DNA of 55,548 nucleotides from Bacteroidales bacterium (GTDB taxonomy: Bacteria > Bacteroidota > Bacteroidia > Bacteroidales > UBA3824), in NCBI GenBank assembly GCA_017417315.1, contig JAFPZK010000028.1:1-55548 (forward strand), read 5' to 3'. Position numbers and translations under genes: made by a program. Below the pieces are notes generated by a model. The model was not told where the DNA came from. It did not search any database and was given only the letters and a program-made list of their open reading frames with translations. How positions within the stretch are numbered: position 1 is the first letter of the stretch; the number at the start of each line of letters is the position of its first letter. Positions 23,801 to 32,880 of this stretch are shown here, one piece after another.

Positions 23801-26020
23801 ATGCGGTATTTTTTGCCTCTAAAATCAAATATGTTAAAAAATATTCTTTTGTCTTTGTTTTTGGTGTTGACAGTCCTGAAAACCGCTGCGCAAGACGTTG
23901 ATTTTATGACGGATGACTTTAATTCTATCGAAACGTGGAACTTTGAAAACGAAAATTTTACAACCTCTGCCGACGGTTTTATCGTTCATAACTCTGATGT
24001 TTACGGTACTGATTTTATTTATAAAGAGTTAAAGGATTTTTCTTTGGACAACGGAACGGTTACTTGGAAGGTGGAGATAACAACGGATTTCAAAAATTCG
24101 GGGAATAATAATTTTAGATTTTTTTTCTTAGCAAACCATGAAAATACTGATTATGAGGATTTTGAAGGGGTAGGCTTGGCAACGGGCGTTAAAAATTCGC
24201 TTATATTTATAAGGTGTAACGGTAAAAAAACAGAAACGCTTTATACTTTTCAAGAAGAGTTTTCTTCGGGAAGTTTTCTCGTAACGCGCTCTGTTTCAGG
24301 AGTGTGGACTGTTAACGGAGAAACTGTTTATGATGATAACGGCAAAAGTTATCAGGCTGATTATCTGTTAACTGCCTTTAAGTTCAATAAAACCGGTGCA
24401 AAAAAGTTTGCGTTTAGGTTTTTGGAGTTTCAGCAAGTGTTTGAAGAAAAGCCTATTCATTATGAAGCCGAAATTTTTCAGGCAAAACCATCAGAAATCG
24501 TTATTAATGAAATTATGGCTGATGTTTCGCCTGCGCCGTTTGCCTTGCCTGAGAAAAAATACGTCGAAATTTTCAACACTTCCCGCAACGCCTTTAACAT
24601 CAAAAATTATACTTTTGTAATTGGTCAGGACGAGTTTGTGTTGCCCGAAATGTGGCTAAAAGCCGGTGATTATCTTGTCCTTGACGATAGTTTTATTAAA
24701 ACTGACAAACTTACTGTTTCGGGAAAATTTTTGGCGTTGAAAAATGCTGACGGAAAGTGTCTGGATTCGTTGACATATTCCGTTTCTTTGTATAATGATG
24801 ACGACAAAAAGTCGGGCGGATTTTCCATGGAGAGAATCGACCCTAAAAAGAATTGTTATCAGCAAAATAATTGGAAAGCCTCACAAAACCTTGCGGGCGG
24901 TACTCCGGGCGAAAAAAATTCAGTTTATAAAGTTACTTCCGAAACCGAGACCGAAATCAAAATCGAAAAAACGTTTGCCGTTAACAAAAATCAGGCTTTG
25001 GTGTGGTTTAATTCCGAAATTCTCTCCGCTGATATTGACAAACCTTTTGCAATTACTTCTGACAAAAAGTCAATTTTAGTTACCTTTGAAAATGATTTTC
25101 TTGACGGGAAAAATTACGAATTGCAAATTAAAAAGGTGCAAAACTTTTCGTGCAGTCTTTTGGAAAACATTACCGAGAATTTTGTTTATCAAAAGCCTGA
25201 TTATCAAGATATTGTTATTAACGAAATTTTGTTTAATCCAGTAACGGGAGGAAAACGTTTCGTAGAACTTTATAATAATTCGGATTATGAATTTTCGCTT
25301 TATGGTCTTAGCCTCAACAGTTTAACGACTGAAAAAAGTTGCACCGTAAACGATTTTCTGTTTCTACCCCAAAGAGAATACGTCGTTTTGACGGCTGACA
25401 CTTCGGACATTCAGTCAAAATATGATTGCGGTGGATTATTTTTACAAGACAAAAAGTTTCCGACACTTGACGAAAAAGAAGGTATACTCGTTTTGAAAAA
25501 TATTGACAATATTACTTTGGATTCGGTTTATTATTCAAAAACGTTTCATAATAAGTTTTTGAGTTCTCAGGAAGGTGTTTCGTTGGAAAGACTTGATTTT
25601 AATGACGATAATAAATGGCAGTCAGCTTCTGAAAGTTACGGTTTTGCAACGCCCGGCAAAGAAAATTCCCGCTCTGAAATTTTTCAGCCCGAACCGCAAG
25701 GTGATTATCAAGACGAAATAACTATTGAAAATCAGTTGTTTACGCCGCTTAATGAGGACAAAATGTTTACTTTGGTGTTTAATTTCAAGACTTTGGAAAC
25801 TACGCTTAACATTTCGGTTTACGACGAAAAGGGTCGTTTCAAAAAAACTTTGGCGGACAACCTTGTTGCTGCAAAAAATGAAAAGGTTTCTTGGGACGGA
25901 CTTGATGAGGCTTCAAATCGTTGTCCGACAGGAATTTATATTGTCTTGATAAAGACTGCGGACTCTTTCGGTAATGCAAAAAATTACAAAAAAGTTTGTG
26001 TAATAGGCACAAATAATTAA
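23801..26020 (+). CDS. Secreted protein with lamin-tail domains and FlgD-like C-terminal domain
   Basis: 739 aa, or 729 if started at Met11 (23831), which gives a cleaner signal peptide MLKNILLSLFLVLTVLKTAA. Residues 35-215 are a jelly-roll-like domain. Two lamin-tail domains follow: IVINEIMADVSPAP...KKYVEIFNTS at about 230-340 and IVINEILFNPVTGGKRFVEL at about 470-600. Both hold GDYLVL/REYVVL and end in ERxD, W and GTPGxxNS-like motifs (GTPGEKNS, ATPGKENS). The last 90 residues (LNISVYDEKGRFKKTL, then WDGLDEASNRCPTGIYIV) match the FlgD-type Ig fold. The domains bind surfaces or DNA in other proteins; this one is probably exported to the envelope or outside. Confidence 0.82.
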   Translation: MRYFLPLKSNMLKNILLSLFLVLTVLKTAAQDVDFMTDDFNSIETWNFENENFTTSADGFIVHNSDVYGTDFIYKELKDFSLDNGTVTWKVEITTDFKNSGNNNFRFFFLANHENTDYEDFEGVGLATGVKNSLIFIRCNGKKTETLYTFQEEFSSGSFLVTRSVSGVWTVNGETVYDDNGKSYQADYLLTAFKFNKTGAKKFAFRFLEFQQVFEEKPIHYEAEIFQAKPSEIVINEIMADVSPAPFALPEKKYVEIFNTSRNAFNIKNYTFVIGQDEFVLPEMWLKAGDYLVLDDSFIKTDKLTVSGKFLALKNADGKCLDSLTYSVSLYNDDDKKSGGFSMERIDPKKNCYQQNNWKASQNLAGGTPGEKNSVYKVTSETETEIKIEKTFAVNKNQALVWFNSEILSADIDKPFAITSDKKSILVTFENDFLDGKNYELQIKKVQNFSCSLLENITENFVYQKPDYQDIVINEILFNPVTGGKRFVELYNNSDYEFSLYGLSLNSLTTEKSCTVNDFLFLPQREYVVLTADTSDIQSKYDCGGLFLQDKKFPTLDEKEGILVLKNIDNITLDSVYYSKTFHNKFLSSQEGVSLERLDFNDDNKWQSASESYGFATPGKENSRSEIFQPEPQGDYQDEITIENQLFTPLNEDKMFTLVFNFKTLETTLNISVYDEKGRFKKTLADNLVAAKNEKVSWDGLDEASNRCPTGIYIVLIKTADSFGNAKNYKKVCVIGTNN

Positions 26021-26104
26021 AAAAATATTTTATCTTTGGCGTTTGGTATTATCATTGTGGTATTTCGTGATAATGTATGTTAAAAAACAAAAATTAAAAA
26101 AGAA

Positions 26105-27175
26105 ATGGATACAACCGTATTGAAATGTCCCGGCTGTGATTCTCCGTTGCCCTACAACGCCGAGAAAAAGTTGTGGAAATGTGAATATTGCGGTTCGGAA
26201 TATACGCGGGAGCAGATTTTGGAACTTACCGCTCAAAAATCCGATACTGATATTGACATCAACAAAAAAGAATATAAGGAAGATTTGGAAACTCCTGACC
26301 CGGAGCAACCCGAACTCAACCTTTATCGTTGTCAAAACTGCGGTGCTGAAATGGTTGCCGACCAAAATACGTCGTCAACTTTTTGCGTTTATTGCGGAAG
26401 TACCGGTATTTTGAAGTCAAGGCTCGAAGGCAAATTCCGTCCGAAATACATCATTCCGTTTTCAAAAACCAAAGAAGACGCTATTGCGGCTTATAACGGT
26501 TTGAGAAAAGGGCGTTTTCTCGCCCCGAGTGAGTTCGGAAGACAAGAAAACATCGAAAAACTAACCGGCGTTTATATTCCGTTTTGGCTTTATGACGGAT
26601 TTTCGCAAGGTTTGGTCGAAGGCGACAGACACGAAAAAACTTCTTGGCGTTCAGGAGATTACGTTTATACAAAAACCGACGTTTACCACGAACTCAGAGC
26701 CGGAAGTGAGGCTTTTGAAAGAGTTCCTGCTGACGGTAGCGAAAAATTCGACGATGATTTAATGGACTCCATCGAGCCGTTCAAACTTGAAGAGTTAGAG
26801 CCTTTTAATTACTCTTATTTGTCGGGCTTTTTGTCAGAAAAGTACGATGTCGGAGCCGAAAAAGACGAACAACGCGCAAGTCTTAGAATGAATAATTCTT
26901 TGAAACAATCGTTGTATTCTACGATTCGCGGTTCGCTGGTTTCGCCGACTGAAAGACTTAATTGTAATATTGAAAAAGTAGAGTATGCTTTGCTTCCTGT
27001 TTGGATGCTTAACACTTTTGTTGACGGCAAGGCGCATACTTTTGCCATGAACGGTCAGACGGGTAAAATAGTCGGCGATATTCCTATTGACGGAAAAAAA
27101 TCGTTTTTTTACTTTTTGTTTCTTGCAGTGTTAGGTTTCGGTATCGGAGCCTTGGTTGATTATCTTTTCTTTTAA
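26105..27175 (+). CDS. Zinc-ribbon membrane-anchored protein
   Basis: 356 aa. Two zinc ribbons: CPGCDSPLPYNAEKKLWKC with CEYCGSEY at 8-35, and RCQNCGAEM with FCVYCGSTG at about 79-103, each with two CxxC pairs. The middle part (KYIIPFSKTKEDAIAAYNGL to YALLPVWML) belongs to a widespread uncharacterised family often annotated as TFIIB-type zinc ribbon or as PriA-like; no helicase motif is present. One transmembrane helix closes the protein (FFYFLFLAVLGFGIGALVDY). TATCTTTG at 26031-26038 is a possible -7 element without a good -33. Confidence 0.8.
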   Translation: MDTTVLKCPGCDSPLPYNAEKKLWKCEYCGSEYTREQILELTAQKSDTDIDINKKEYKEDLETPDPEQPELNLYRCQNCGAEMVADQNTSSTFCVYCGSTGILKSRLEGKFRPKYIIPFSKTKEDAIAAYNGLRKGRFLAPSEFGRQENIEKLTGVYIPFWLYDGFSQGLVEGDRHEKTSWRSGDYVYTKTDVYHELRAGSEAFERVPADGSEKFDDDLMDSIEPFKLEELEPFNYSYLSGFLSEKYDVGAEKDEQRASLRMNNSLKQSLYSTIRGSLVSPTERLNCNIEKVEYALLPVWMLNTFVDGKAHTFAMNGQTGKIVGDIPIDGKKSFFYFLFLAVLGFGIGALVDYLFF

Positions 27176-27180
27176 AAAAA

Positions 27181-27186
27181 AGGAGG
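27181..27186 (+). promoter_or_regulatory. Unusually strong Shine-Dalgarno
   Basis: AGGAGG with 6 bases to the ATG at 27193. Most genes in the window lack a recognisable Shine-Dalgarno, as is usual in Bacteroidetes. Confidence 0.6.
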
Positions 27187-27192
27187 TTAAAA

Positions 27193-28035
27193 ATGAAAAA
27201 AGTTTTTTCAATTATATTTTTAATTTTCATCTGTTCAATCGGTTTTGCACAGGACAGGTATTCAATCGGGGAGAGGACTGAGGCTAATCCTTACGTAAAT
27301 AAATTTTCCGTAACCTCTGAAAAGATGAATTACATTCTTTCAACGCCATACGTTGATACGGCATACAAAATTTATGATTATGCTGACGTTTTGCCGGAGT
27401 CAAAACGTAGGGAAATCAGAAGGCGTTGTCAGGAGTTTGTTAACAAAACCGGACTTGATATTGCAATCGTGGTTGTTGACGGAGTTAAAAAGCCGTCTTA
27501 CGGAAGTTTTTCTCCGCAAGAGACTTTCATTCAGGACTTTTATGATTACAATGATTTTAAGCGGGACGGTGTAATGATGCTTTTGAACGTTTCTTCGGAA
27601 GTCCGTTCTCATCATTCTATTTTTGATGCCGGGAAACTTTATGAGGAGTATTTTATGGCTTCAAAACTTGAATATTACGGTCCTGAAATGAAAGCATTGT
27701 ATAATGCCGGAAATTATTACGGTGATATAATGTGGTTTATAGAGCATGTAGAAGAGGATTACCTTTATGATATTTCGTTTCCGTTTTGGAAATGCAGTAT
27801 CTTTGCATTGATTTTTTCGTTGATATTTTGGGGTGTACACCGTTCAAAATATAAATTGAGACTTAAAGCCACGAGTGCTAACAGTTATAAGAAAGAGGGT
27901 TCGTTTAAGTTGACACAAAATCGTACTGATTTTGTCAAAACGTTTACCACGAAGACTTATTCACCGAAAAGTTCGGGTTCTTCGGGCGGCGGACGCGGTT
28001 CTTCGGGCGGCGGACATTCAGGCGGAAGTTTTTAG
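27193..28035 (+). CDS. TPM-domain protein with Gly/Ser-rich tail
   Basis: 280 aa. Signal MKKVFSIIFLIFICSIGFAQ. A TPM domain lies at about 58-195: KIYDYADVLPESKRREIRRR, then TGLDIAIVVVDG and DGVMMLLNVSSEVR. A transmembrane helix follows (about 198-217, CSIFALIFSLIFWGV). The tail is basic, then SSGSSGGGRGSSGGGHSGGS. TPM proteins are linked to membrane protein quality control, and some have phosphatase activity. Topology suggests the domain is periplasmic. The preceding zinc-ribbon gene ends 17 bases upstream; the pairing of these two families suggests a shared process. Confidence 0.85.
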   Translation: MKKVFSIIFLIFICSIGFAQDRYSIGERTEANPYVNKFSVTSEKMNYILSTPYVDTAYKIYDYADVLPESKRREIRRRCQEFVNKTGLDIAIVVVDGVKKPSYGSFSPQETFIQDFYDYNDFKRDGVMMLLNVSSEVRSHHSIFDAGKLYEEYFMASKLEYYGPEMKALYNAGNYYGDIMWFIEHVEEDYLYDISFPFWKCSIFALIFSLIFWGVHRSKYKLRLKATSANSYKKEGSFKLTQNRTDFVKTFTTKTYSPKSSGSSGGGRGSSGGGHSGGSF

Positions 28036-28068
28036 ACATAGAATTAAAATTTAAATATTAACTCAACT

Positions 28069-29004
28069 ATGAAAAAGTTATTTTTTGTTGTTTTGATGTG
28101 TGTGTTGTGTTTTAACATTGACGCACAAGTTGCTCCTTTGCATGTTCAAGGGATTAATGTTGTTAATGCCAAAAACGAAATCGTAAATTTAAGAGGCGTT
28201 AGTTTTTCTTGGCATAATTGGTGGGGGCAGTATTATACTGCCAATATGGTTAAGGAATTAAAAAATGCTTGGCATTGCAATATTGTTAGGGCATCTATCG
28301 GTGTGGGACCGTCAAATGATTACATAAAAAATCCCGAATACGCTTTAAAATGCCTTGACAATGTCGTTGACGAGGCTATTAAACAAGATTTGTACGTTAT
28401 CATTGACTTTCATTCGCACGACCTTGACCCAAAAGCCGCTTTGAATTTTTTTAAAATTCAGGCTAAAAAGTACGGAAGTTACCCTAACGTAATTTTTGAA
28501 CTTTTCAACGAGCCGGTCAATCAGTCTTGGGACGAATTGAAAAAGTATGCCGTCAGCATCAGCAAAGTTATCAGGAAATATTCTGATAATTTGATTTTGA
28601 TGGGAACGCCGCAGTGGTGTCAGCAAATCAATCTTGCCGTTTCTTCACCGATAGAAGGTGTTGATAATCTGATGTATACGTTGCATTTTTACGCAAACAC
28701 CCACAAAGAGCCGCTCAGGGCATCTTTGGAAAAAGCCGTCAAAGCGGGCGTGCCTGTTTTTGTTTCGGAGTGCGGCTCTATGAGTGCTGACGGCAACGGC
28801 AAAATCAACGAAGAGGAGTTCTCAAAATGGCTTTCTCTTATGGAGCAATACAAATTGCCGATGATTTTTTGGTCGATGGCGGATAAAGAAGAGGTCTGCT
28901 CGCTTTTGAGGCCGAATACAGACCCCGATGGTCCGTTAAAAGATGCCACTATTACCGACTGGGGAAAACTCTGCAAAAATTATCTTTTGGAGCATAATAA
29001 ATAA
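28069..29004 (+). CDS. Glycoside hydrolase family 5 endoglucanase-like enzyme
   Basis: 311 aa. Signal MKKLFFVVLMCVLCFNIDAQ. LHVQGINVVNAKNEIVNLRG and VSFSWHNWW open the TIM barrel. The acid/base Glu is in IFELFNEPVN (about 147) and the nucleophile Glu in VFVSECGSMS (about 234). LHFYANTHK holds the conserved His-x-Tyr. This is the arrangement of GH5 endo-beta-1,4-glucanases (subfamily 2-like). There is no carbohydrate-binding module and no sorting domain, so it is probably periplasmic or surface attached by other means. The GH3 gene at 30417 could finish the degradation to monosaccharide. Confidence 0.88.
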   Translation: MKKLFFVVLMCVLCFNIDAQVAPLHVQGINVVNAKNEIVNLRGVSFSWHNWWGQYYTANMVKELKNAWHCNIVRASIGVGPSNDYIKNPEYALKCLDNVVDEAIKQDLYVIIDFHSHDLDPKAALNFFKIQAKKYGSYPNVIFELFNEPVNQSWDELKKYAVSISKVIRKYSDNLILMGTPQWCQQINLAVSSPIEGVDNLMYTLHFYANTHKEPLRASLEKAVKAGVPVFVSECGSMSADGNGKINEEEFSKWLSLMEQYKLPMIFWSMADKEEVCSLLRPNTDPDGPLKDATITDWGKLCKNYLLEHNK

Positions 29005-29017
29005 GGACACACCTTAT
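29001..29017. terminator. Short hairpin between convergent GH5 and rpe genes
   Basis: ATAAGG, five loop bases, CCTTAT. The stem overlaps the end of the GH5 gene and stops just before the rpe stop. There is no T-run on the plus strand, so terminator function is uncertain. Confidence 0.35.
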
Positions 29018-29018
29018 A

Positions 29019-29681
29019 TTATAGTGCAGAATTTTTCAGTAAGTTGACATTTTCGTCGAAGTTTTCTGCGTTGAAGAGATAACTTCCTGATACTAAAACA
29101 TCTACGCCGGCATTTACGAGTTTGCCGGCGTTTGTATTATCTACACCGCCGTCAACTTCAATCAACGCTTTGGCATTGTGTTTTACAATCATCTCTTTGC
29201 AGCGTGAAATTTTTGAATAAGAATTTTCTATAAACTTTTGTCCGCCGAATCCCGGATTGACGGTCATAATCAAAACCATGTCAACATCAGAAATTATCTC
29301 TTCCAACATCGAAACCGGCGTTGCGGGATTAAGAGCGATTCCGCATTTACAACCTTTTGTCTTTATGAAGTTTATCAGACGGTGCGAATGTTTTGTTGCC
29401 TCGTAATGAAATGTCAGCATACCTGCTCCTGATTTGATGAACTCTTCGGCGAACTGTTCGGGGGCGTTTATCATCAGATGAACGTCAAGAAGTTTGTCAG
29501 AATGTTTCTTAAATGCCTTGACAATCGGCAGTCCGAAAGTGATATTCGGGACAAATTGTCCGTCCATAACGTCGATATGAATCCAATCGGCGGGACTTTT
29601 GCAGATTTTTTTTGCCTCAGACTCTATGTTTGCGTGGTCGCAGGAGAGTATAGAGGGCGAAATTATGACTTTTTTATCCAT
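29019..29681 (-). CDS. rpe: Ribulose-phosphate 3-epimerase
   Basis: 220 aa. Interconverts ribulose 5-phosphate and xylulose 5-phosphate in the pentose phosphate pathway. The family signature is complete: SPSILSCDHANIESE, WIHIDVMDGQFVPNITFG with the metal-binding HIDVMDG, LDVHLMI, MTVNPGFGGQKFI, and EVDGGVDNTNAGKLV with the second catalytic Asp. Normal length. It lies alone on the minus strand between GH5 and a kinase gene; TAAATTTG lies 27 bases upstream. Confidence 0.96.
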   Translation of the reverse strand: MDKKVIISPSILSCDHANIESEAKKICKSPADWIHIDVMDGQFVPNITFGLPIVKAFKKHSDKLLDVHLMINAPEQFAEEFIKSGAGMLTFHYEATKHSHRLINFIKTKGCKCGIALNPATPVSMLEEIISDVDMVLIMTVNPGFGGQKFIENSYSKISRCKEMIVKHNAKALIEVDGGVDNTNAGKLVNAGVDVLVSGSYLFNAENFDENVNLLKNSAL

Positions 29682-29707
29682 TTTTTGTCAGTAAAAAAAA
29701 TTTTTTG

Positions 29708-29715
29708 CAAATTTA
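29708..29715 (-). promoter_or_regulatory. -7 element of rpe
   Basis: TAAATTTG on the minus strand matches TAnnTTTG; the matching -33 is not clear. Confidence 0.5.
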
Positions 29716-29781
29716 TAAAACAATTTTTTCATAATTGCTTTTCTATTATTATTTTTACACGGTTATTTTAAAGAAAAAATT

Positions 29782-30396
29782 ATGCATATAGCAATCGCAG
29801 GAAATATCGGTTCGGGAAAGACAACTTTGACCGACAATTTGGCAAAACATTACGGTTGGATTCCGAATTATGAAGATGCGGGAGAAAACCCGTATCTTAA
29901 TGATTTTTACGATGATATGCCGCGTTGGGCGTTTAATTTGCAGGTTTATTTTTTGCACGGACGGTTAAAGAAAATTCTTGACATAAAAAATTCGGGCAAA
30001 GACATTGTTCAGGACAGAACTGTTTATGAAGACGCTTATATTTTTGCGGAAAATCTTTATGAAATGAACCTTATGAGCGAAAGAGACTTCAAAAATTACC
30101 TTGACATTTTTGAGTTTACGACTTCGCTTTTGCAGCCGCCGGACTTGTTGCTGTATCTTAAAGCCGGCGTGCCGACCTTGTTGAAACAGATTAGAAAACG
30201 CGGCAGAAAATATGAACTCGGCATTTCGCCGGATTATTTGTCGAAACTTAACGAAAAATACAATTCGTGGACAAAGTCGTATGACAAGGGAAAAATTCTT
30301 GTTATTGATATTGACGAGTTGAATTTTTCAAACACTCAGGAGGATTTGTACAAAGTTACTGAGTTGATTGATAAGGAATTAAAGATTAAAAAATAA
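29782..30396 (+). CDS. Deoxynucleoside kinase
   Basis: 204 aa. P-loop IAIAGNIGSGKTTLTDNL at the N-terminus, the substrate motif VQDRTVYEDAYIFAENLY (DRS-like DR), and the lid QIRKRGRKYE with clustered Arg. This is the deoxyadenosine/deoxyguanosine kinase group (dNK family), which phosphorylates salvaged deoxynucleosides with ATP. Substrate preference cannot be decided from sequence. The GH3 gene follows after 20 bases. Confidence 0.88.
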   Translation: MHIAIAGNIGSGKTTLTDNLAKHYGWIPNYEDAGENPYLNDFYDDMPRWAFNLQVYFLHGRLKKILDIKNSGKDIVQDRTVYEDAYIFAENLYEMNLMSERDFKNYLDIFEFTTSLLQPPDLLLYLKAGVPTLLKQIRKRGRKYELGISPDYLSKLNEKYNSWTKSYDKGKILVIDIDELNFSNTQEDLYKVTELIDKELKIKK

Positions 30397-30416
30397 TAAT
30401 AAAAATTACCAATTAC

Positions 30417-32852
30417 ATGAAAAAGTTACTATTAACTGCCGCGACGGTTGCGGCTTCGGTTCTGATGTTTTCTTCTTGCGGGAATAACAAAGCGGAAGAA
30501 CCCGTTGAGGAGGATTTTAATGGCGGCTCTTACATTGACCAAGCCGTTAACTATGCCCGTGAAATAGTTTCGCAACTTTCTTTGAAAGAGAAACTTGCTC
30601 AACTTCAATCGGGTAGTATTTATGTTATTAAAGATGCCTCCGATTCTTTGGGTAACCTTAATTTCGACACCCTGAGAAAGTATTATCCTTACGGAATGGG
30701 TATGATGAACATTGATTTCGGCGGCACACCCGGCGAGAAGTATTGCCGGACGGTTAATTCTCTGAAAGAGTACAACAACACTTTGGCGCACCCGATACCG
30801 ATGATTTTTATCGGTGAAGGTCTGCACGGTTTGATGAGTATGGGGACGACTGTTTTTCCGCAGGCGATTTCGTTAGGGTGTAGTTTTGACACGACGTTGC
30901 TTAGAAAAGTTTACGAAGTTACGGCTCAGGAGGCGAAAGCGCGGGGAATCAATATGTTGTTTTCACCGATTTTGGATTTGGCGCGAGAGCCGCGTTTCGG
31001 AAGAATTGAGGAAATGTATTCTGAGGACCCGTTTTTGTGCGGTATTTACGGACGGACGGCAGTTGAGGCGTTTCAAAATGCGGGCGAGGACGGCAAACTT
31101 GAAATGGCAGCGACTTTAAAGCATTATATGGGACACGGACAAGTAGAAGGCGGACGTAATGTTGCGGCTTATACGGGTTCGATGAATGATTTGATGAATA
31201 ATCATTCTTTGCCTTTTGAAATGTGTGTTAACGCGGGTGTTGCGTGTGTTATGCCGGCTTACAATGATGTGTGTGATTTGCCTGTAACGGTCAACAAGCA
31301 CCTTTTGGTAGATGTGCTTAGAAAACAGTTTGGTTTTAAGGGTTTGATAGTTTCGGATCAGAATGCCGTTGACAGAATGTATGATGTTAATCATTTGGCT
31401 TCATCATATCAGGAAGCGGCAGAGATGGCGATTCGCAGCGGTATCGAAATTGACATTATCGGTCGTGAAGGTACGTTTCAGTTGTTGGAAAAGGCTGTTG
31501 AAAGTGGTGAATTGTCAGAACGTTACATTAATCGTGCCTTGGTGAGATTATTGGTTTTGAAATGGCGTTTGGGGCTTTTTGAAAACGATCCGAAAACCGA
31601 CATCGCTTATATGAACAGCGTTACTAATAATCAGGCGCATAAAGATTTAGCGCGTGAAACAGCGAGAAAGACGATGGTTCTTTTAAAGAATGACGGCACA
31701 CTTCCGTTGGATAGCACTAAATTGAAGAAAATTGCTGTTATCGGTCCTAATGCTAACACGTTGGATTACGGTGGTTATACGGCAGAGCCTGTTTATCCGG
31801 GCGTAACGGTTTTGGACGGTATCAAAAAGTTTGCTGCTGAAAAAAATATAAAAGTTGAATATGCGGAAGGTTGTCGTTTGTCTAACTCTCCGATTGCTTT
31901 TTGGCAGAATGACAATCAGGAATTGATTTCTCAGCAAGAAGCGCAAAAACTTATTAATCAGGCTGTTGCTGTTGCAAAAACTTCTGACATCGTAGTTTTG
32001 TGTATGGGCGAAAACGTTTCATATTCGCGAGAGGCTTGGGGTGAAAATCACCGTGGCGACCGTGATGATTTGGAATTGTTAGGGTATCAAAATCTTCTTA
32101 ATCAAGAACTTAAAAAGACGGGTAAACCTATTGTAACGTTGATTTTCGGCGGCAGACCTCTGAATTTAAAACCTGCGCGTGATAATTCAAATTCTTTGGT
32201 TCAGTGTTTTTATTTGGGACAAGAGTGTGGAAATGCAGTCTCTGACGTTCTTTTCGGTCGTTATAATTTTGAGGGTAAACTTTCTGTTTCGTTGCCTGCC
32301 TCAGCGGGAGCGTTGCCTTGTTATTATAATATGAAACCGAACCGTTTCAGAAGTTATGTTTTTGAGGACAGGGGCGACACTATTTTCCCGTATGTTTTTG
32401 ACACGGTAAAAAATGTTTATTCGTATGTTGAAAATGCTTGGGAGCCGCCGACAAATCATGCAGTTTATCCTTTCGGTTACGGTTTGAGTTATACAACATT
32501 TGATATTTCTGCTCCTGAAATTGAGCGTGATACTTTAACTTCGAGCAAAACGGTTAAGATAAAAACTACGGTTAAGAATACGGGGTCGAAGGACGGTGCT
32601 GAGGTTGTTCAACTTTATATTCGGGACGAATTTTCGAGTGTTGTCCGTCCGATAAAAGAATTGAAAGCGTTTAAGAAAGTTTGGTTGAAAGCGGGCGAAA
32701 GCACTCAGGTTGAGTTTGCTATTACAAAAGAAGACTTGATGTTTTACGATCAGGATTTGAAAAAAGTATTTGAATCGGGTAATTTCTTGGTTTATGTAGG
32801 TTCAAGTTCTCGGGACAGGGATTTGAAATTAACACACTTTTATATAAAGTAA
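30417..32852 (+). CDS. Glycoside hydrolase family 3 beta-glucosidase, lipoprotein
   Basis: 811 aa. Lipoprotein signal MKKLLLTAATVAASVLMFSS with Cys21 (SSC). The GH3 N-terminal barrel has LSLKEKLAQLQSG, FIGEGLHGL, FPQAISLGCSFDTTLL, ATLKHYMGHGQVEGGRN and the nucleophile Asp in GLIVSDQNAVDRMYD, where most relatives have SDW. A C-terminal alpha/beta sandwich follows (TMVLLKNDGTLPLD, DIVVLCMGENVSYSREAWGE), then a fibronectin-III-like domain (YPFGYGLSYTTFD, KNTGSKDGAEVVQLYI). It removes terminal beta-linked glucose or xylose from oligosaccharides at the cell surface or in the periplasm. Confidence 0.93.
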   Translation: MKKLLLTAATVAASVLMFSSCGNNKAEEPVEEDFNGGSYIDQAVNYAREIVSQLSLKEKLAQLQSGSIYVIKDASDSLGNLNFDTLRKYYPYGMGMMNIDFGGTPGEKYCRTVNSLKEYNNTLAHPIPMIFIGEGLHGLMSMGTTVFPQAISLGCSFDTTLLRKVYEVTAQEAKARGINMLFSPILDLAREPRFGRIEEMYSEDPFLCGIYGRTAVEAFQNAGEDGKLEMAATLKHYMGHGQVEGGRNVAAYTGSMNDLMNNHSLPFEMCVNAGVACVMPAYNDVCDLPVTVNKHLLVDVLRKQFGFKGLIVSDQNAVDRMYDVNHLASSYQEAAEMAIRSGIEIDIIGREGTFQLLEKAVESGELSERYINRALVRLLVLKWRLGLFENDPKTDIAYMNSVTNNQAHKDLARETARKTMVLLKNDGTLPLDSTKLKKIAVIGPNANTLDYGGYTAEPVYPGVTVLDGIKKFAAEKNIKVEYAEGCRLSNSPIAFWQNDNQELISQQEAQKLINQAVAVAKTSDIVVLCMGENVSYSREAWGENHRGDRDDLELLGYQNLLNQELKKTGKPIVTLIFGGRPLNLKPARDNSNSLVQCFYLGQECGNAVSDVLFGRYNFEGKLSVSLPASAGALPCYYNMKPNRFRSYVFEDRGDTIFPYVFDTVKNVYSYVENAWEPPTNHAVYPFGYGLSYTTFDISAPEIERDTLTSSKTVKIKTTVKNTGSKDGAEVVQLYIRDEFSSVVRPIKELKAFKKVWLKAGESTQVEFAITKEDLMFYDQDLKKVFESGNFLVYVGSSSRDRDLKLTHFYIK

Positions 32853-32853
32853 T

Positions 32854-32880
32854 AAAAAAAGCGGGGCTTCCCGCTTTTTT
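32854..32880. terminator. Bidirectional terminator after the GH3 gene
   Basis: GCGGG (32861-32865), loop gctt, CCCGC (32870-32874), seven A before and seven T after. It serves both the GH3 gene and the convergent wzz-like gene. Confidence 0.88.
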
